The translations under genes were made by a program, and so were the position numbers. From Muricauda sp. MAR_2010_75 (lineage in GTDB: Bacteria > Bacteroidota > Bacteroidia > Flavobacteriales > Flavobacteriaceae): a DNA stretch of 64,000 nucleotides. Of the stretch, positions 53,000-61,340 are shown in pieces. Location: NCBI RefSeq assembly GCF_000745185.1, contig NZ_JQNJ01000001.1:2131501-2195500 (forward strand), in the 5' to 3' direction. The notes below the pieces were generated by a model. The model was not told where the DNA came from and did not search any database. It saw nothing but the letters and a program-made list of their open reading frames with translations. Numbering within the stretch: position 1 is the first letter of the stretch; every line of letters starts with the position of its first letter.

Positions 53000-53791
53000 A
53001 TGAGCAATATAAAAAAAATAGTAGTCCCTTTCGATTTTTCAGAAGCCTCTTTGAATGCATTGGAGTACGTGGCCAATTTTGTGGGTTCAGATAGACCCAT
53101 CGCCATTTTGGCCCTATACGTGGGTGTAATGCCAACCAGCAAGGCGGAAGAAGATGAATTGAAGAAAGATTTTACAAAAGTGGTGGAATCCTTCAACGTA
53201 AGATTCAAGGTTGAACCTGATTTTCAAACAGCTACCGGAGACTTGATCAGTACGATCTTAAAAGTGGAAGAGGAAAGCAATGCAGATCTGATCATGATGG
53301 GCACCATGGGAGACAAAATCACCGATGAGGCCATTACCAATACCTCTAGATTGGTGCTCGATGCCAATTGCCCTGTGATATCCATCCCTTATGGATGCAG
53401 CATAAAAGAACCCAAGGACATTGCTTTGGTGATGGGCGGTGAAAAAATTGACGACAAAGAGGTACTTACTACCCTCTTGGACATTGCCCGTACGTTTGAC
53501 TCCAAAGTCCATGTTTTAACCATTTATAAGGAATCTGTTTATGCCGAGGACTCTGTAGTAGACAGCACAGAGAATTTGTTGGAATATTATTTGGAGCATT
53601 TTTATGTGGAGCACGCCTTCAACAAAAATGAAGATGTGGAAGAAGGTATTTTGGACTACATCAATGAAAAGAACATTGATATGTTGGCCATTTTGCCCAG
53701 AAACCATACTGAAAAGAGCACTCCGTCCGAAGGCCGTTTAACCAAACTGTTAACGTTGCATTCAGAGATTCCGGTCCTGGCGTTGGACTAA
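53000..53791 (+). CDS. Universal stress protein (tandem UspA-like)
   Basis: A 263-residue protein with a clear first UspA half (KKIVVPFDFSEASLNALEYV, LIMMGTMGDKITDEAI) but without the GSN ending of the ATP-binding loop, so it may not bind ATP. The second half (about 140-263) is divergent. It is the first gene of an operon with an SLC13 transporter (28 bp), pckA and pfk, driven by an FNR-type promoter. It is the third USP in the window. Confidence 0.88.
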   Translation: MSNIKKIVVPFDFSEASLNALEYVANFVGSDRPIAILALYVGVMPTSKAEEDELKKDFTKVVESFNVRFKVEPDFQTATGDLISTILKVEEESNADLIMMGTMGDKITDEAITNTSRLVLDANCPVISIPYGCSIKEPKDIALVMGGEKIDDKEVLTTLLDIARTFDSKVHVLTIYKESVYAEDSVVDSTENLLEYYLEHFYVEHAFNKNEDVEEGILDYINEKNIDMLAILPRNHTEKSTPSEGRLTKLLTLHSEIPVLALD

Positions 53792-53819
53792 TACTATAAC
53801 CCCCATTCAATAAGAAAGC

Positions 53820-55655
53820 ATGCTGCCACTGCTGGTAATATTGGGTATTACGATCATACTGTTTGTTTGGGGGAAGTTCCCCCCAGATGTGGTGGCCCTA
53901 ATGGCGATGCTCTCACTTTATTTGGCCGGGGTGTTGAATATTGGTGAAACCTTGTCGGGGTTTAGCAATCCAACGGTCATTATGATCGCAGCCTTGTTCA
54001 TCATTGGAGAAGGGCTTTCCAGAACAGGTTGGACAGCGGTTGCAGGTCAGTGGTTTGTGAAGTGGGCAAAAAAAAGTGTGCCCAAGTTATTGGTCATCAT
54101 AACCTTGGGCTCCAGTTTGCTCTCTGGTTTTGTGAGCAATACTGGTACGGTGGCCGCTTTATTGCCGGTAACGGTAACCGCTGCTTGGAATGCGGGCACA
54201 TTGCCATCAAAATTATTGATACCGGTGGCCTTTGGGTCGAATACGGGAGGGTTGTTGACCCTAACGGGTACACCTCCCAATATTATCGTAAGCAATGCGC
54301 TGGAGGAAAATGGCATTTCAGGGTTTTCGTTCTTTGAATTTGGACTGATCGGTGTTCCGTTATTAATCATTTCCATACTCTATTTTCGGTATTTGGGACA
54401 TAAATTGCTTCCCAACCACCGAACGGATAATAGGCCTATGGCCATTGATCAGGAGATGCATAAGTGGATCAAGAACTATAGTATTGGAGACAATATGTAT
54501 CGCCTGCGAATTAGATCCATGTCCCAATTGATAAATACCAATATGGGCGATTGGGATTTTGAGGAAGCTCATAAAGTTTCCATAATGCGATTAAAAAGAA
54601 GGCACCCCAATCCACTTCAAGGCATACACCAGTTTGTAGAAATGCCGGGACCAGATACCGAAATGCGCTACCACGACATCATCACAGTAAAGGGAGAGGC
54701 CGAGGATGTGGATAAACTGGTGTTGAAATTTCATTTGGGGGTAGTTCCTTGGAAACCGGAAAAAGATACCCTCAAAAGAGAATTGATCAATCAAGAAGTG
54801 GGTATGGCCGAAATGATCATTACCCCAAACTCTGTTTTTGTGGGGAAGACCATTCCATTGGGGCATTATTTAAGTCAGACCGGAATCCAGTTGTTGGCTG
54901 CTTCAAGACATAACCGTCCTTTAGGCGGGAGAATAAAAATTGAAGCTGGCGACGCCTTTATCATTCGGGGACAATGGGACAATATTGAGGGTCTCACATC
55001 GATGTATGAAAATTTGGTGATTTCGGGAAGCCCCGAGGCACTGGCCAAAAATGTGGATGTGTTGACGCCCAAAAGCTATATCGCGCTGGGCACTCTTGTA
55101 TTGATGGTATTGCTTTTGGTGCTCAATGTGCTTCCAGGAGCAATAGCCGCTTTAATCTGCGCCGGAATTATGATGTTGACAGGCTGTGTACCCATATCAA
55201 AAGCATACAAGGGTATCAGCTGGACCAGCGTGGTAATGATTGCAGCCATGATTCCCATGGGATTGGCCTTGCAGAAAACAGGCGTGGCCCAATTGGCCGC
55301 AAACAGTTTGGTGGAGAGTTTGGGAGCCATACACCCATCGGCCTTATTGGCGGGTATATTTTTATTGACGGCTGCGTTCAGTCAGGCCATCAATAATTCG
55401 GCCACGGCGGTTTTAATGGCACCAATCGCTATTATGGCGTCAATGACGTTGGGAGTGTCACCAAAACCGTTTATGATAGCGGTGGCCGTGAGTGCCTCAA
55501 CAGCTTTTTTAACCCCGGTGGGCACCACTACAAATGCTATGGTGATGGCCGCAGGGGGATATAAATTTTCGGATTATCTAAAAGTAGGAGGACCTTTGCT
55601 TCTCCTGTTCTTTTTGGCAACACTATTATTGGTTCCATGGATATGGAGCTTCTAA
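53820..55655 (+). CDS. SLC13/DASS-family anion transporter with central RCK_C domains
   Basis: A 611-residue inner-membrane protein: an N-terminal transport half with SNTGTVAALLPV and TGTPPNIIVSNAL, then about 200 residues holding two TrkA-C (RCK_C) ligand-binding domains (around residues 225-300 and 320-400). A C-terminal half follows with NNSATAVLMAPIA and TPVGTTTNAMV. The two SNT/NNS motifs are the Na+ and carboxylate sites of the family, which moves C4-dicarboxylates, sulfate or similar anions. Position before pckA suggests dicarboxylate exchange; this is inference. The RCK_C pair may gate transport with a nucleotide. Confidence 0.88.
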   Translation: MLPLLVILGITIILFVWGKFPPDVVALMAMLSLYLAGVLNIGETLSGFSNPTVIMIAALFIIGEGLSRTGWTAVAGQWFVKWAKKSVPKLLVIITLGSSLLSGFVSNTGTVAALLPVTVTAAWNAGTLPSKLLIPVAFGSNTGGLLTLTGTPPNIIVSNALEENGISGFSFFEFGLIGVPLLIISILYFRYLGHKLLPNHRTDNRPMAIDQEMHKWIKNYSIGDNMYRLRIRSMSQLINTNMGDWDFEEAHKVSIMRLKRRHPNPLQGIHQFVEMPGPDTEMRYHDIITVKGEAEDVDKLVLKFHLGVVPWKPEKDTLKRELINQEVGMAEMIITPNSVFVGKTIPLGHYLSQTGIQLLAASRHNRPLGGRIKIEAGDAFIIRGQWDNIEGLTSMYENLVISGSPEALAKNVDVLTPKSYIALGTLVLMVLLLVLNVLPGAIAALICAGIMMLTGCVPISKAYKGISWTSVVMIAAMIPMGLALQKTGVAQLAANSLVESLGAIHPSALLAGIFLLTAAFSQAINNSATAVLMAPIAIMASMTLGVSPKPFMIAVAVSASTAFLTPVGTTTNAMVMAAGGYKFSDYLKVGGPLLLLFFLATLLLVPWIWSF

Positions 55656-55673
55656 CCTATAAAAACAACAGAT

Positions 55674-57290
55674 ATGAGCACTACCAAAGATTTAGGCAAA
55701 TACGGATTAAAGGATGTTACGGCACATTGGAACCTTGATGCCGAAACACTTCAAAAAATAACGGTGGAAAAGGGAATGGGCGTGGAGACCGAGAATGGCA
55801 CCTTATGTGTAAAAACTGGAAAATTTACAGGGCGCTCCCCAAAAGACCGATTTTTGGTTAAGGATGACTATACCAAAGACAAGGTATGGTGGGGTAGAAT
55901 AAATAAACCCATATCCCCGGAAAACTTTGATAAGCTCCATGCTGAAGTGGTAAAATATCTTAGTGGCAAGGAAGTCTATGTGCGCGATGCCTACGTTTGT
56001 GCTGAACCAAAATACCGAATGAATGTGCGGACCATCACCGAATATCCTTGGTCCAACTACTTCATTAAAAATATGTTTTTACGACTGGACGAAAGTGAAC
56101 TGGAAAACTTTGAGGAGGAGTGGTTGGTGCTTTGTGCCCCTGGATATGAAGCACCCAACCCTTCAGAAGTGGGAATCCTCAGCGGTAATTTCTCCATATT
56201 GAATTTCACCAAAAAGATTGCCTTGGTAGGAGGTTCTGCCTATACAGGTGAAATGAAAAAAGGTATTTTCTCTGCCCTCAATTTAATCCTTCCCATTGAA
56301 AAAGAGGTGTTGCCCATGCATTGTTCTGCCAATGTTGGTGAAGCAGGGGATACCGCAATCTTCTTTGGACTTTCCGGAACTGGAAAAACTACGCTGTCCG
56401 CAGACCCAGACCGCAAATTGATTGGTGATGATGAACACGGCTGGACCAAGGAGGACACCATTTTCAATTTTGAAGGGGGGTGCTACGCAAAAGTGATTGA
56501 CCTTACCGAGGAAAAGGAACCTGATATTTATCGGGCCATTCGTCCTGGCGCACTTTTGGAAAATGTAGTCTTTAAGAAAGGAACCAAAGAAGTGGACTAT
56601 TTTGATAGCAGCATCACCCAAAATACACGTGTGAGCTATCCTATTGATCATATCGATAATATTCAGGTGCCTTCGTATGCATCGAACCCAAAAAATATAT
56701 TTTTTCTCACCTGTGACGCTTTTGGCGTATTGCCTCCAGTGTCAAAACTGACGCCGGGTCAGGCCGCATACCATTTTATCTCAGGATATACAGCCAAGGT
56801 AGCTGGAACAGAGGCAGGAATCAATGAGCCGGTACCATCTTTCTCCGCATGTTTTGGAGAGCCTTTCATGCCATTACATCCTACCGTATATGCTGAAATG
56901 TTGAGTGATAAAATGAGAGCGGCCGGCGTAAATGTCTGGTTGATCAATACCGGATGGAGTGGTGGACCTTATGGCGTAGGCTCGCGAATAAAACTCAAAT
57001 ACACCCGCGCTATGATTTCGGCCATTCTGGAAGGAAAATTGGATGAGGTGGATTACGAGGTTCACCCTATCTTTGGGTTGCACATGCCAAAGTATTGCCC
57101 AGGTGTACCATCGGAGTTGTTGGATCCCATGAACACTTGGTTGCAAAAAGGAGCCTATGTAAGCAAGGCCATTCAATTGGCACATTCATTCCATTTAAAT
57201 TTTGATAAGTTTGCGAGTGAAGCTTCAGAAGAAATCCTAAATGGAGGACCATTGATTGACTCACATCACAGCTTGACCGAACATTTTTAA
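55674..57290 (+). CDS. pckA: Phosphoenolpyruvate carboxykinase (ATP)
   Basis: A 538-residue enzyme. P-loop GLSGTGKTTLSADPDRKL begins near residue 231, with the adjacent metal site and DDEHGW; GRSPKDRF, the EGGCYAK segment and TCDAFGVLPPVSKLTP are also characteristic. It interconverts oxaloacetate + ATP with PEP + CO2 + ADP. In fermenting Bacteroidota the enzyme commonly runs toward oxaloacetate, fixing CO2. Co-transcription with phosphofructokinase (12 bp downstream), a glycolytic enzyme, favours that direction over gluconeogenesis here. Full length, no visible defects. Confidence 0.96.
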   Translation: MSTTKDLGKYGLKDVTAHWNLDAETLQKITVEKGMGVETENGTLCVKTGKFTGRSPKDRFLVKDDYTKDKVWWGRINKPISPENFDKLHAEVVKYLSGKEVYVRDAYVCAEPKYRMNVRTITEYPWSNYFIKNMFLRLDESELENFEEEWLVLCAPGYEAPNPSEVGILSGNFSILNFTKKIALVGGSAYTGEMKKGIFSALNLILPIEKEVLPMHCSANVGEAGDTAIFFGLSGTGKTTLSADPDRKLIGDDEHGWTKEDTIFNFEGGCYAKVIDLTEEKEPDIYRAIRPGALLENVVFKKGTKEVDYFDSSITQNTRVSYPIDHIDNIQVPSYASNPKNIFFLTCDAFGVLPPVSKLTPGQAAYHFISGYTAKVAGTEAGINEPVPSFSACFGEPFMPLHPTVYAEMLSDKMRAAGVNVWLINTGWSGGPYGVGSRIKLKYTRAMISAILEGKLDEVDYEVHPIFGLHMPKYCPGVPSELLDPMNTWLQKGAYVSKAIQLAHSFHLNFDKFASEASEEILNGGPLIDSHHSLTEHF

Positions 57291-57302
57291 GAACAAAGCA
57301 AA

Positions 57303-58622
57303 GTGGATAGCAAAAACCAATTTCAAATAGAAAATTTAGGACCTGCCAGATTCAACTCGCCCCTACAGTTGAGCAAGGTTAAGGGAGATAAGATTTTTAA
57401 CTTCATCCGAGACACGGACAGGTTCGTTTTTGATTTGTCCATGGAACGTTACAATCAGTGTCTCCAAACCGGTGAAGAACCGCTTTGTTTAGAAAAAGCA
57501 GGGCCCAGACAGGATATCTTTTTTGAGCCTGGAAAGTCTTCTGCGGCCATTGTTACCTGTGGTGGATTATGTCCGGGAATCAACAATGTAATTCGTGGTG
57601 TGGTTATGGCGTTGCATTATTTCTATGGTGTAAAGCGGATAATAGGCGTACCCTACGGGTACGAAGGGCTCAATCCGGAAAAAGGACATGAGTTTGTGGA
57701 GTTGACGCCCGACAAGGTGAAGGATATTCATCAATTTGGGGGAACCTTTCTGGGGTCTTCCCGGGGCGCCCAAGATGTTTCAGTGATGGTGGACACATTG
57801 GAAAACAACAACATTGACATGCTTTTTGCAATTGGTGGCGATGGAACCTTAAAAGGGGTCAATGCCATTGGGGAGGAAATCATGAAACGCAATTCAAAGA
57901 TCAGTGTGGTGGGGATTCCGAAGACCATTGACAACGATATTGACCTGATTGATGAATCCTTTGGGTATGAAACTGCATTTGATGTGGCCAGTCCCATCCT
58001 TAGGGACGCCCATAACGAAGCAACAGGGGCCTATAACGGTATCACAATAATAAAATTGATGGGCAGGGACAGTGGATTCATCGCCGCTTCTGCCGCTTTG
58101 GCCATGCCTGTGGTAAACTTTGTGCTTATTCCAGAAATGGATTTTACCTTGGATGGAGATGAAGGGTTCCTAAAGGTTTTGGAACGACGTCTGGAGCAGA
58201 AAAAACATGCCGTAATTGTGGTGGCCGAAGGCGCGGGTCAGCAACTGTTTACAGAGAAACGAGGAATTAAGGATGCTTCGGGCAACATAAAACATGAGGA
58301 TATTGGTCTATTCCTGAAGGAGAAGATAGGGGAGTATTTTAAAGGTAAATCGGTTACCATAAAATACATTGATCCCAGCTACATTGTCAGGAGTGCCCCG
58401 GCCAACTCCAGTGATAGTGTGTACTGTAGCCGTTTGGCGTATCATGCGGTACATGGCGCCATGGCAGGAAAGACCAAATTTGTGGCCAGCAAGGTGAACA
58501 ATAAGTATGTGTATGTGCCCATAGCAGAAGTGACCAAAAAACGAAAAAAGATTGACTTGGAAGGGGAGTTTTGGTTTTCGGTACTGCAGAGTACAGGTCA
58601 ACCTTTCTCATTGGGACAATAA
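57303..58622 (+). CDS. 6-phosphofructokinase (group III/plant-type, ATP-like active site)
   Basis: A 439-residue phosphofructokinase starting at GTG. It has GGLCPGINNVIRGVV, IGGDGTLKGVNAI (Gly after GGD, favouring ATP over pyrophosphate as donor), and the catalytic PKTIDNDIDLIDESFGYETA, with Lys in place of the Gly of E. coli PFK. MGRDSGFIAA lies in the substrate site. The N-terminal ~85 residues are an extension seen in plant- and long-type enzymes. It catalyses fructose-6-phosphate to fructose-1,6-bisphosphate. It is the last gene of the operon; the next FNR-type promoter begins 14 bp after its stop. Confidence 0.9.
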   Translation: MDSKNQFQIENLGPARFNSPLQLSKVKGDKIFNFIRDTDRFVFDLSMERYNQCLQTGEEPLCLEKAGPRQDIFFEPGKSSAAIVTCGGLCPGINNVIRGVVMALHYFYGVKRIIGVPYGYEGLNPEKGHEFVELTPDKVKDIHQFGGTFLGSSRGAQDVSVMVDTLENNNIDMLFAIGGDGTLKGVNAIGEEIMKRNSKISVVGIPKTIDNDIDLIDESFGYETAFDVASPILRDAHNEATGAYNGITIIKLMGRDSGFIAASAALAMPVVNFVLIPEMDFTLDGDEGFLKVLERRLEQKKHAVIVVAEGAGQQLFTEKRGIKDASGNIKHEDIGLFLKEKIGEYFKGKSVTIKYIDPSYIVRSAPANSSDSVYCSRLAYHAVHGAMAGKTKFVASKVNNKYVYVPIAEVTKKRKKIDLEGEFWFSVLQSTGQPFSLGQ

Positions 58623-58635
58623 TGCAATTCTAAGC

Positions 58636-58678
58636 TGATATTTGTCATTTAATTTGCTGTTTTCCTATCATAGCTTTG
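58636..58678 (+). promoter_or_regulatory. FNR-type site and promoter of the hibernation factor gene
   Basis: Dyad TGATATTTGTCA (58636-58647) and perfect -7 box TAGCTTTG (58671-58678), centre distance 33 bp; start codon at 58700. Confidence 0.78.
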
Positions 58679-58699
58679 AAATAAATCAAAACAATTATC

Positions 58700-58999
58700 A
58701 TGGAAGTACATGTTCAATATCAAAAAATGAAAACCAGTGAATCATTAACTGAACTTTTAATGAAAAAACTGGAAGGTTTGGAGAAAAAATATAGTTGGTT
58801 GATCAAGGCCAATGTGCTTTTTAAGCAAGAAAATGATAGAACGGGAGAAGGAAAGGTGTGTGAGATTGAACTGAGTGCCCCCGGCCCACGAATTTTCGCA
58901 AAATCCAATACCGATGATTTTGAAAAGTCCATGGCTGAAACTATTGAAGATTTAAGAAGACAGTTGGAGAAAAGACAGGAAACATTTTCAACATATTAA
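58700..58999 (+). CDS. hpf: Ribosome hibernation promoting factor (HPF/YfiA family)
   Basis: A 99-residue short-type HPF: EVHVQYQKMKTSESLTELLM, the central beta strands with a basic/acidic pattern (VCEIELSAPGPRIFAKSNTDD), and the C-terminal helix FEKSMAETIEDLRRQLEKR. It binds the 30S subunit and inactivates ribosomes in slow growth. The FNR-type promoter would tie ribosome silencing to oxygen loss. It lacks the C-terminal dimerisation domain of long HPF. Confidence 0.9.
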   Translation: MEVHVQYQKMKTSESLTELLMKKLEGLEKKYSWLIKANVLFKQENDRTGEGKVCEIELSAPGPRIFAKSNTDDFEKSMAETIEDLRRQLEKRQETFSTY

Positions 59000-59003
59000 A
59001 ATA

Positions 59004-59011
59004 TATCTTTG
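59004..59011 (+). promoter_or_regulatory. -7 box before the 209-residue lipoprotein gene
   Basis: TATCTTTG matches the Bacteroidota TAnnTTTG consensus exactly, 28 bp before the start at 59040. No convincing -33 element or FNR-type dyad was seen. Confidence 0.5.
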
Positions 59012-59039
59012 CTGCGCATGAAGTTTTAAATCCATTCCA

Positions 59040-59669
59040 ATGAAAGCAAAAATTCTGGTCATCGGTATTTTACTCCTCATGGGTTGTTCCAGTACCAAGC
59101 TTGTAAGCACATGGAAAAATCCAGATATCGTGCTTTTTGATGCCCATAAGGTACTTGTGGTTGGGTTGGCTCAGGATGAGAATATACGCATGGAGTTTGA
59201 GACCAGATTGGTCGATAAATTGGAAGCAAAAAAGGTTGAAGCCATGCGCAGCATAGATGTTTTTGATGTTGAGTTTACATCATCCCAACGATCTGAAGAA
59301 GAACTTGCCCTAGTGGAACAACAGTTGTTGGACAAGGATTTTGACGCCATTCTGTTCACCAAGGTGGTGGGAACAGAGAGCAAGAGAACATTAAAAGAAA
59401 AGGTGCACAATATTGATAGGATGTTCATGCGTTTCAGTACGGACTATTTGGAGCATCAAGATATTTATTACGATCCTGAGTCCTATGATTCATTCAATAT
59501 ATACCATGTAGAAACCTCCTTATACTGCATTTGTGATGGAAAGGAAATGGAATTGATCTGGAGAGGTGACCTTGATGTCGCAGAGACGGTAAAGGTTGAT
59601 AAGACGATCGACACCTACATTAAATTGGTAACGGACAAAATGGGGGAACAGGAAATCATTTTTTACTAG
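59040..59669 (+). CDS. Lipoprotein of unknown function
   Basis: A 209-residue lipoprotein with lipobox LLLMGCSS. The mature region begins TKLVSTWKNPD, followed by an alpha/beta pattern (VLVVGLAQDENIRMEFETRL, FDAILFTKVVGTESK, LIWRGDLDVAETVKVDKTID) reminiscent of small envelope lipoproteins of the DUF4136 or GNA1162 kind. This is a resemblance only. It is 40 bp after hpf with its own -7 box, and its stop overlaps by 4 bp the stop of a small membrane protein on the other strand. Confidence 0.72.
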   Translation: MKAKILVIGILLLMGCSSTKLVSTWKNPDIVLFDAHKVLVVGLAQDENIRMEFETRLVDKLEAKKVEAMRSIDVFDVEFTSSQRSEEELALVEQQLLDKDFDAILFTKVVGTESKRTLKEKVHNIDRMFMRFSTDYLEHQDIYYDPESYDSFNIYHVETSLYCICDGKEMELIWRGDLDVAETVKVDKTIDTYIKLVTDKMGEQEIIFY

Positions 59670-59815
59670 GAAGATAGACCTATGGCTTCCAAAACGCCAA
59701 GAAAGTCCAACAAAATACAAACGGGTATCGCAATTAAAATAACAATCAGCACAAAGACCATTATCCGTAGAAACCCAACCATAAGTTTATTCCCAAAAGA
59801 AATTTCATCTGCCAT
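59666..59815 (-). CDS. Small single-pass membrane protein (49 aa)
   Basis: The reading frame ATG (59815) to TAG (59666) encodes 49 residues: a charged start (MADEISFGNKLMVGFLR), a hydrophobic helix (IMVFVLIVILIAIPVCILL) and a short tail ending LEAIGLSS. Topology, composition and codon use look like a real small membrane protein. The frame converges on the lipoprotein gene with a 4-bp overlap of stops. No family recognised; it could be a membrane-stress peptide or a subunit. Confidence 0.5.
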   Translation of the reverse strand: MADEISFGNKLMVGFLRIMVFVLIVILIAIPVCILLDFLGVLEAIGLSS

Positions 59816-59916
59816 AATAGTGTAATTTCTTCTAATTTACGGAATTATTCAGTTATTGCCCCTAACTTTCAAAGGGTTATTCGATTAAAGGTTGAATTCT
59901 TAGAGTACCGGCAGAA

Positions 59917-61308
59917 TTAGCTGGTCTTCCCTTTTTTACCACTCAGCATTTTGCCCAATTCCTCTAAACTTATCCCTTTGGTTTCGGGCATCAAAAAGAT
60001 GACCCAGAGCAACTGCAATACCATCATAAAGGCAAAAAAGATAAAAATGGGCCAAGGGTTATCCTTAAATATTCCGATTTCCGAATCCAGAAAAGTTGGT
60101 GTCAATAATGTGATTAACGCCGCAAACACCCAGTGGGTGCCCGTACCCCAAGACTGTCCATAAGAACGGACCTTGTTGGGGAATATCTCTGAAATGAAAA
60201 CCCAAATTACAGCCCCTTGTCCTATGGCATGTGAGGCAATAAAAATCAATATGAATATGAGCAACAGCACCGAACTTGCCCCTGAATAAAAGCACCAACC
60301 CACCATGGCCAAACTTATAATATAGCCAATGGAACCTATGTACATCAATTGCTTGCGGCCCAATTTGTCTATGAGGGAAATACCCACAAAAGTGAAAATC
60401 AGATTAATTATTCCAATGGAAATGGAACTAAAAAGTGACTCACCGGTTGCAAGACCTGCTCTTTCCAAAATTTCGGGTGCGTAGTAAAGCACAAAATTGA
60501 TTCCGGATAGCTGATTGAAAAAGGCAATCAAAAATGCCAGTACCAATGCTTTGTTATACTTGCCCGAAAAAAGATTTTCCTTATGTTTTTCCGTGGTTTC
60601 ATGCAGGGCCACTTTTATTTTGGTAAGGTGGACCGTCGCTTTTTCCGTATCAATACCAAGTAAAGTAAGCGATTGTATGACGACGGAATCTTCCCGGTTC
60701 TTCAGCAATAACCATCTAGGACTATGTGGAATTTTAAAGACGAGAAAGGTGTAGATCAATGCAGGTAATCCTTCAATGCCCAACATCCAGCGCCAAGCTA
60801 TGCTTTCATCAAAAATGACCCCGATCAAATAATTTGAGATAAAGGCAATTAAAATCCCGAAAACAATATTGAACTGGTACATGGCGGTCAACCTTCCTCG
60901 ATTTTCAGCCGTTGAAATTTCCGAAATGTACACGGGAGCAGCTACCGAAGAGGCTCCAACCCCAACCCCGCCAATAAATCTAAAAAAAGAAAAACTATAG
61001 GCTTCGGGTGCCAATGCCGAACCAACCGCCGATGCAAAATAGAGTACACCAATCCAAAAAAGCGTCTTCTTTCTTCCCAGACGGTCTGTGGGAATACCAC
61101 CTGTAAGCGATCCCAGAACCGTGCCCCAAAGTGCCATGGACATGATGAAGATTCCGTGGAAGGTAAAAATGGAATCACCCAAAAACCAGTTGGTTCCCCA
61201 CAGCTCTTTAATGGGCTGGTTGGCCCCTGAAATGACCACGGTATCAAAACCAAACAAAAAACCCGCTAGGGCGGCAGTCAAAGAAATTCTTAAAATACGC
61301 TTGTCCAT
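59917..61308 (-). CDS. Sugar-porter family MFS transporter
   Basis: A 463-residue protein with twelve membrane segments and the sugar-porter signatures: GFDTVVISGANQ, DRLGRKKTLFWIG, the PHSPRWLLLKNRE motif after helix 6, NQLSGINFVLYYAPEI in helix 7, and PETKGISLEELGK at the C terminus. The family imports hexoses or pentoses with H+. The gene follows kdtA (32 bp) on the same strand. The specific sugar is not decided. Confidence 0.9.
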   Translation of the reverse strand: MDKRILRISLTAALAGFLFGFDTVVISGANQPIKELWGTNWFLGDSIFTFHGIFIMSMALWGTVLGSLTGGIPTDRLGRKKTLFWIGVLYFASAVGSALAPEAYSFSFFRFIGGVGVGASSVAAPVYISEISTAENRGRLTAMYQFNIVFGILIAFISNYLIGVIFDESIAWRWMLGIEGLPALIYTFLVFKIPHSPRWLLLKNREDSVVIQSLTLLGIDTEKATVHLTKIKVALHETTEKHKENLFSGKYNKALVLAFLIAFFNQLSGINFVLYYAPEILERAGLATGESLFSSISIGIINLIFTFVGISLIDKLGRKQLMYIGSIGYIISLAMVGWCFYSGASSVLLLIFILIFIASHAIGQGAVIWVFISEIFPNKVRSYGQSWGTGTHWVFAALITLLTPTFLDSEIGIFKDNPWPIFIFFAFMMVLQLLWVIFLMPETKGISLEELGKMLSGKKGKTS

Positions 61309-61340
61309 ATTGGCTTAATTTTGCTAAAGCTAACCAAATT

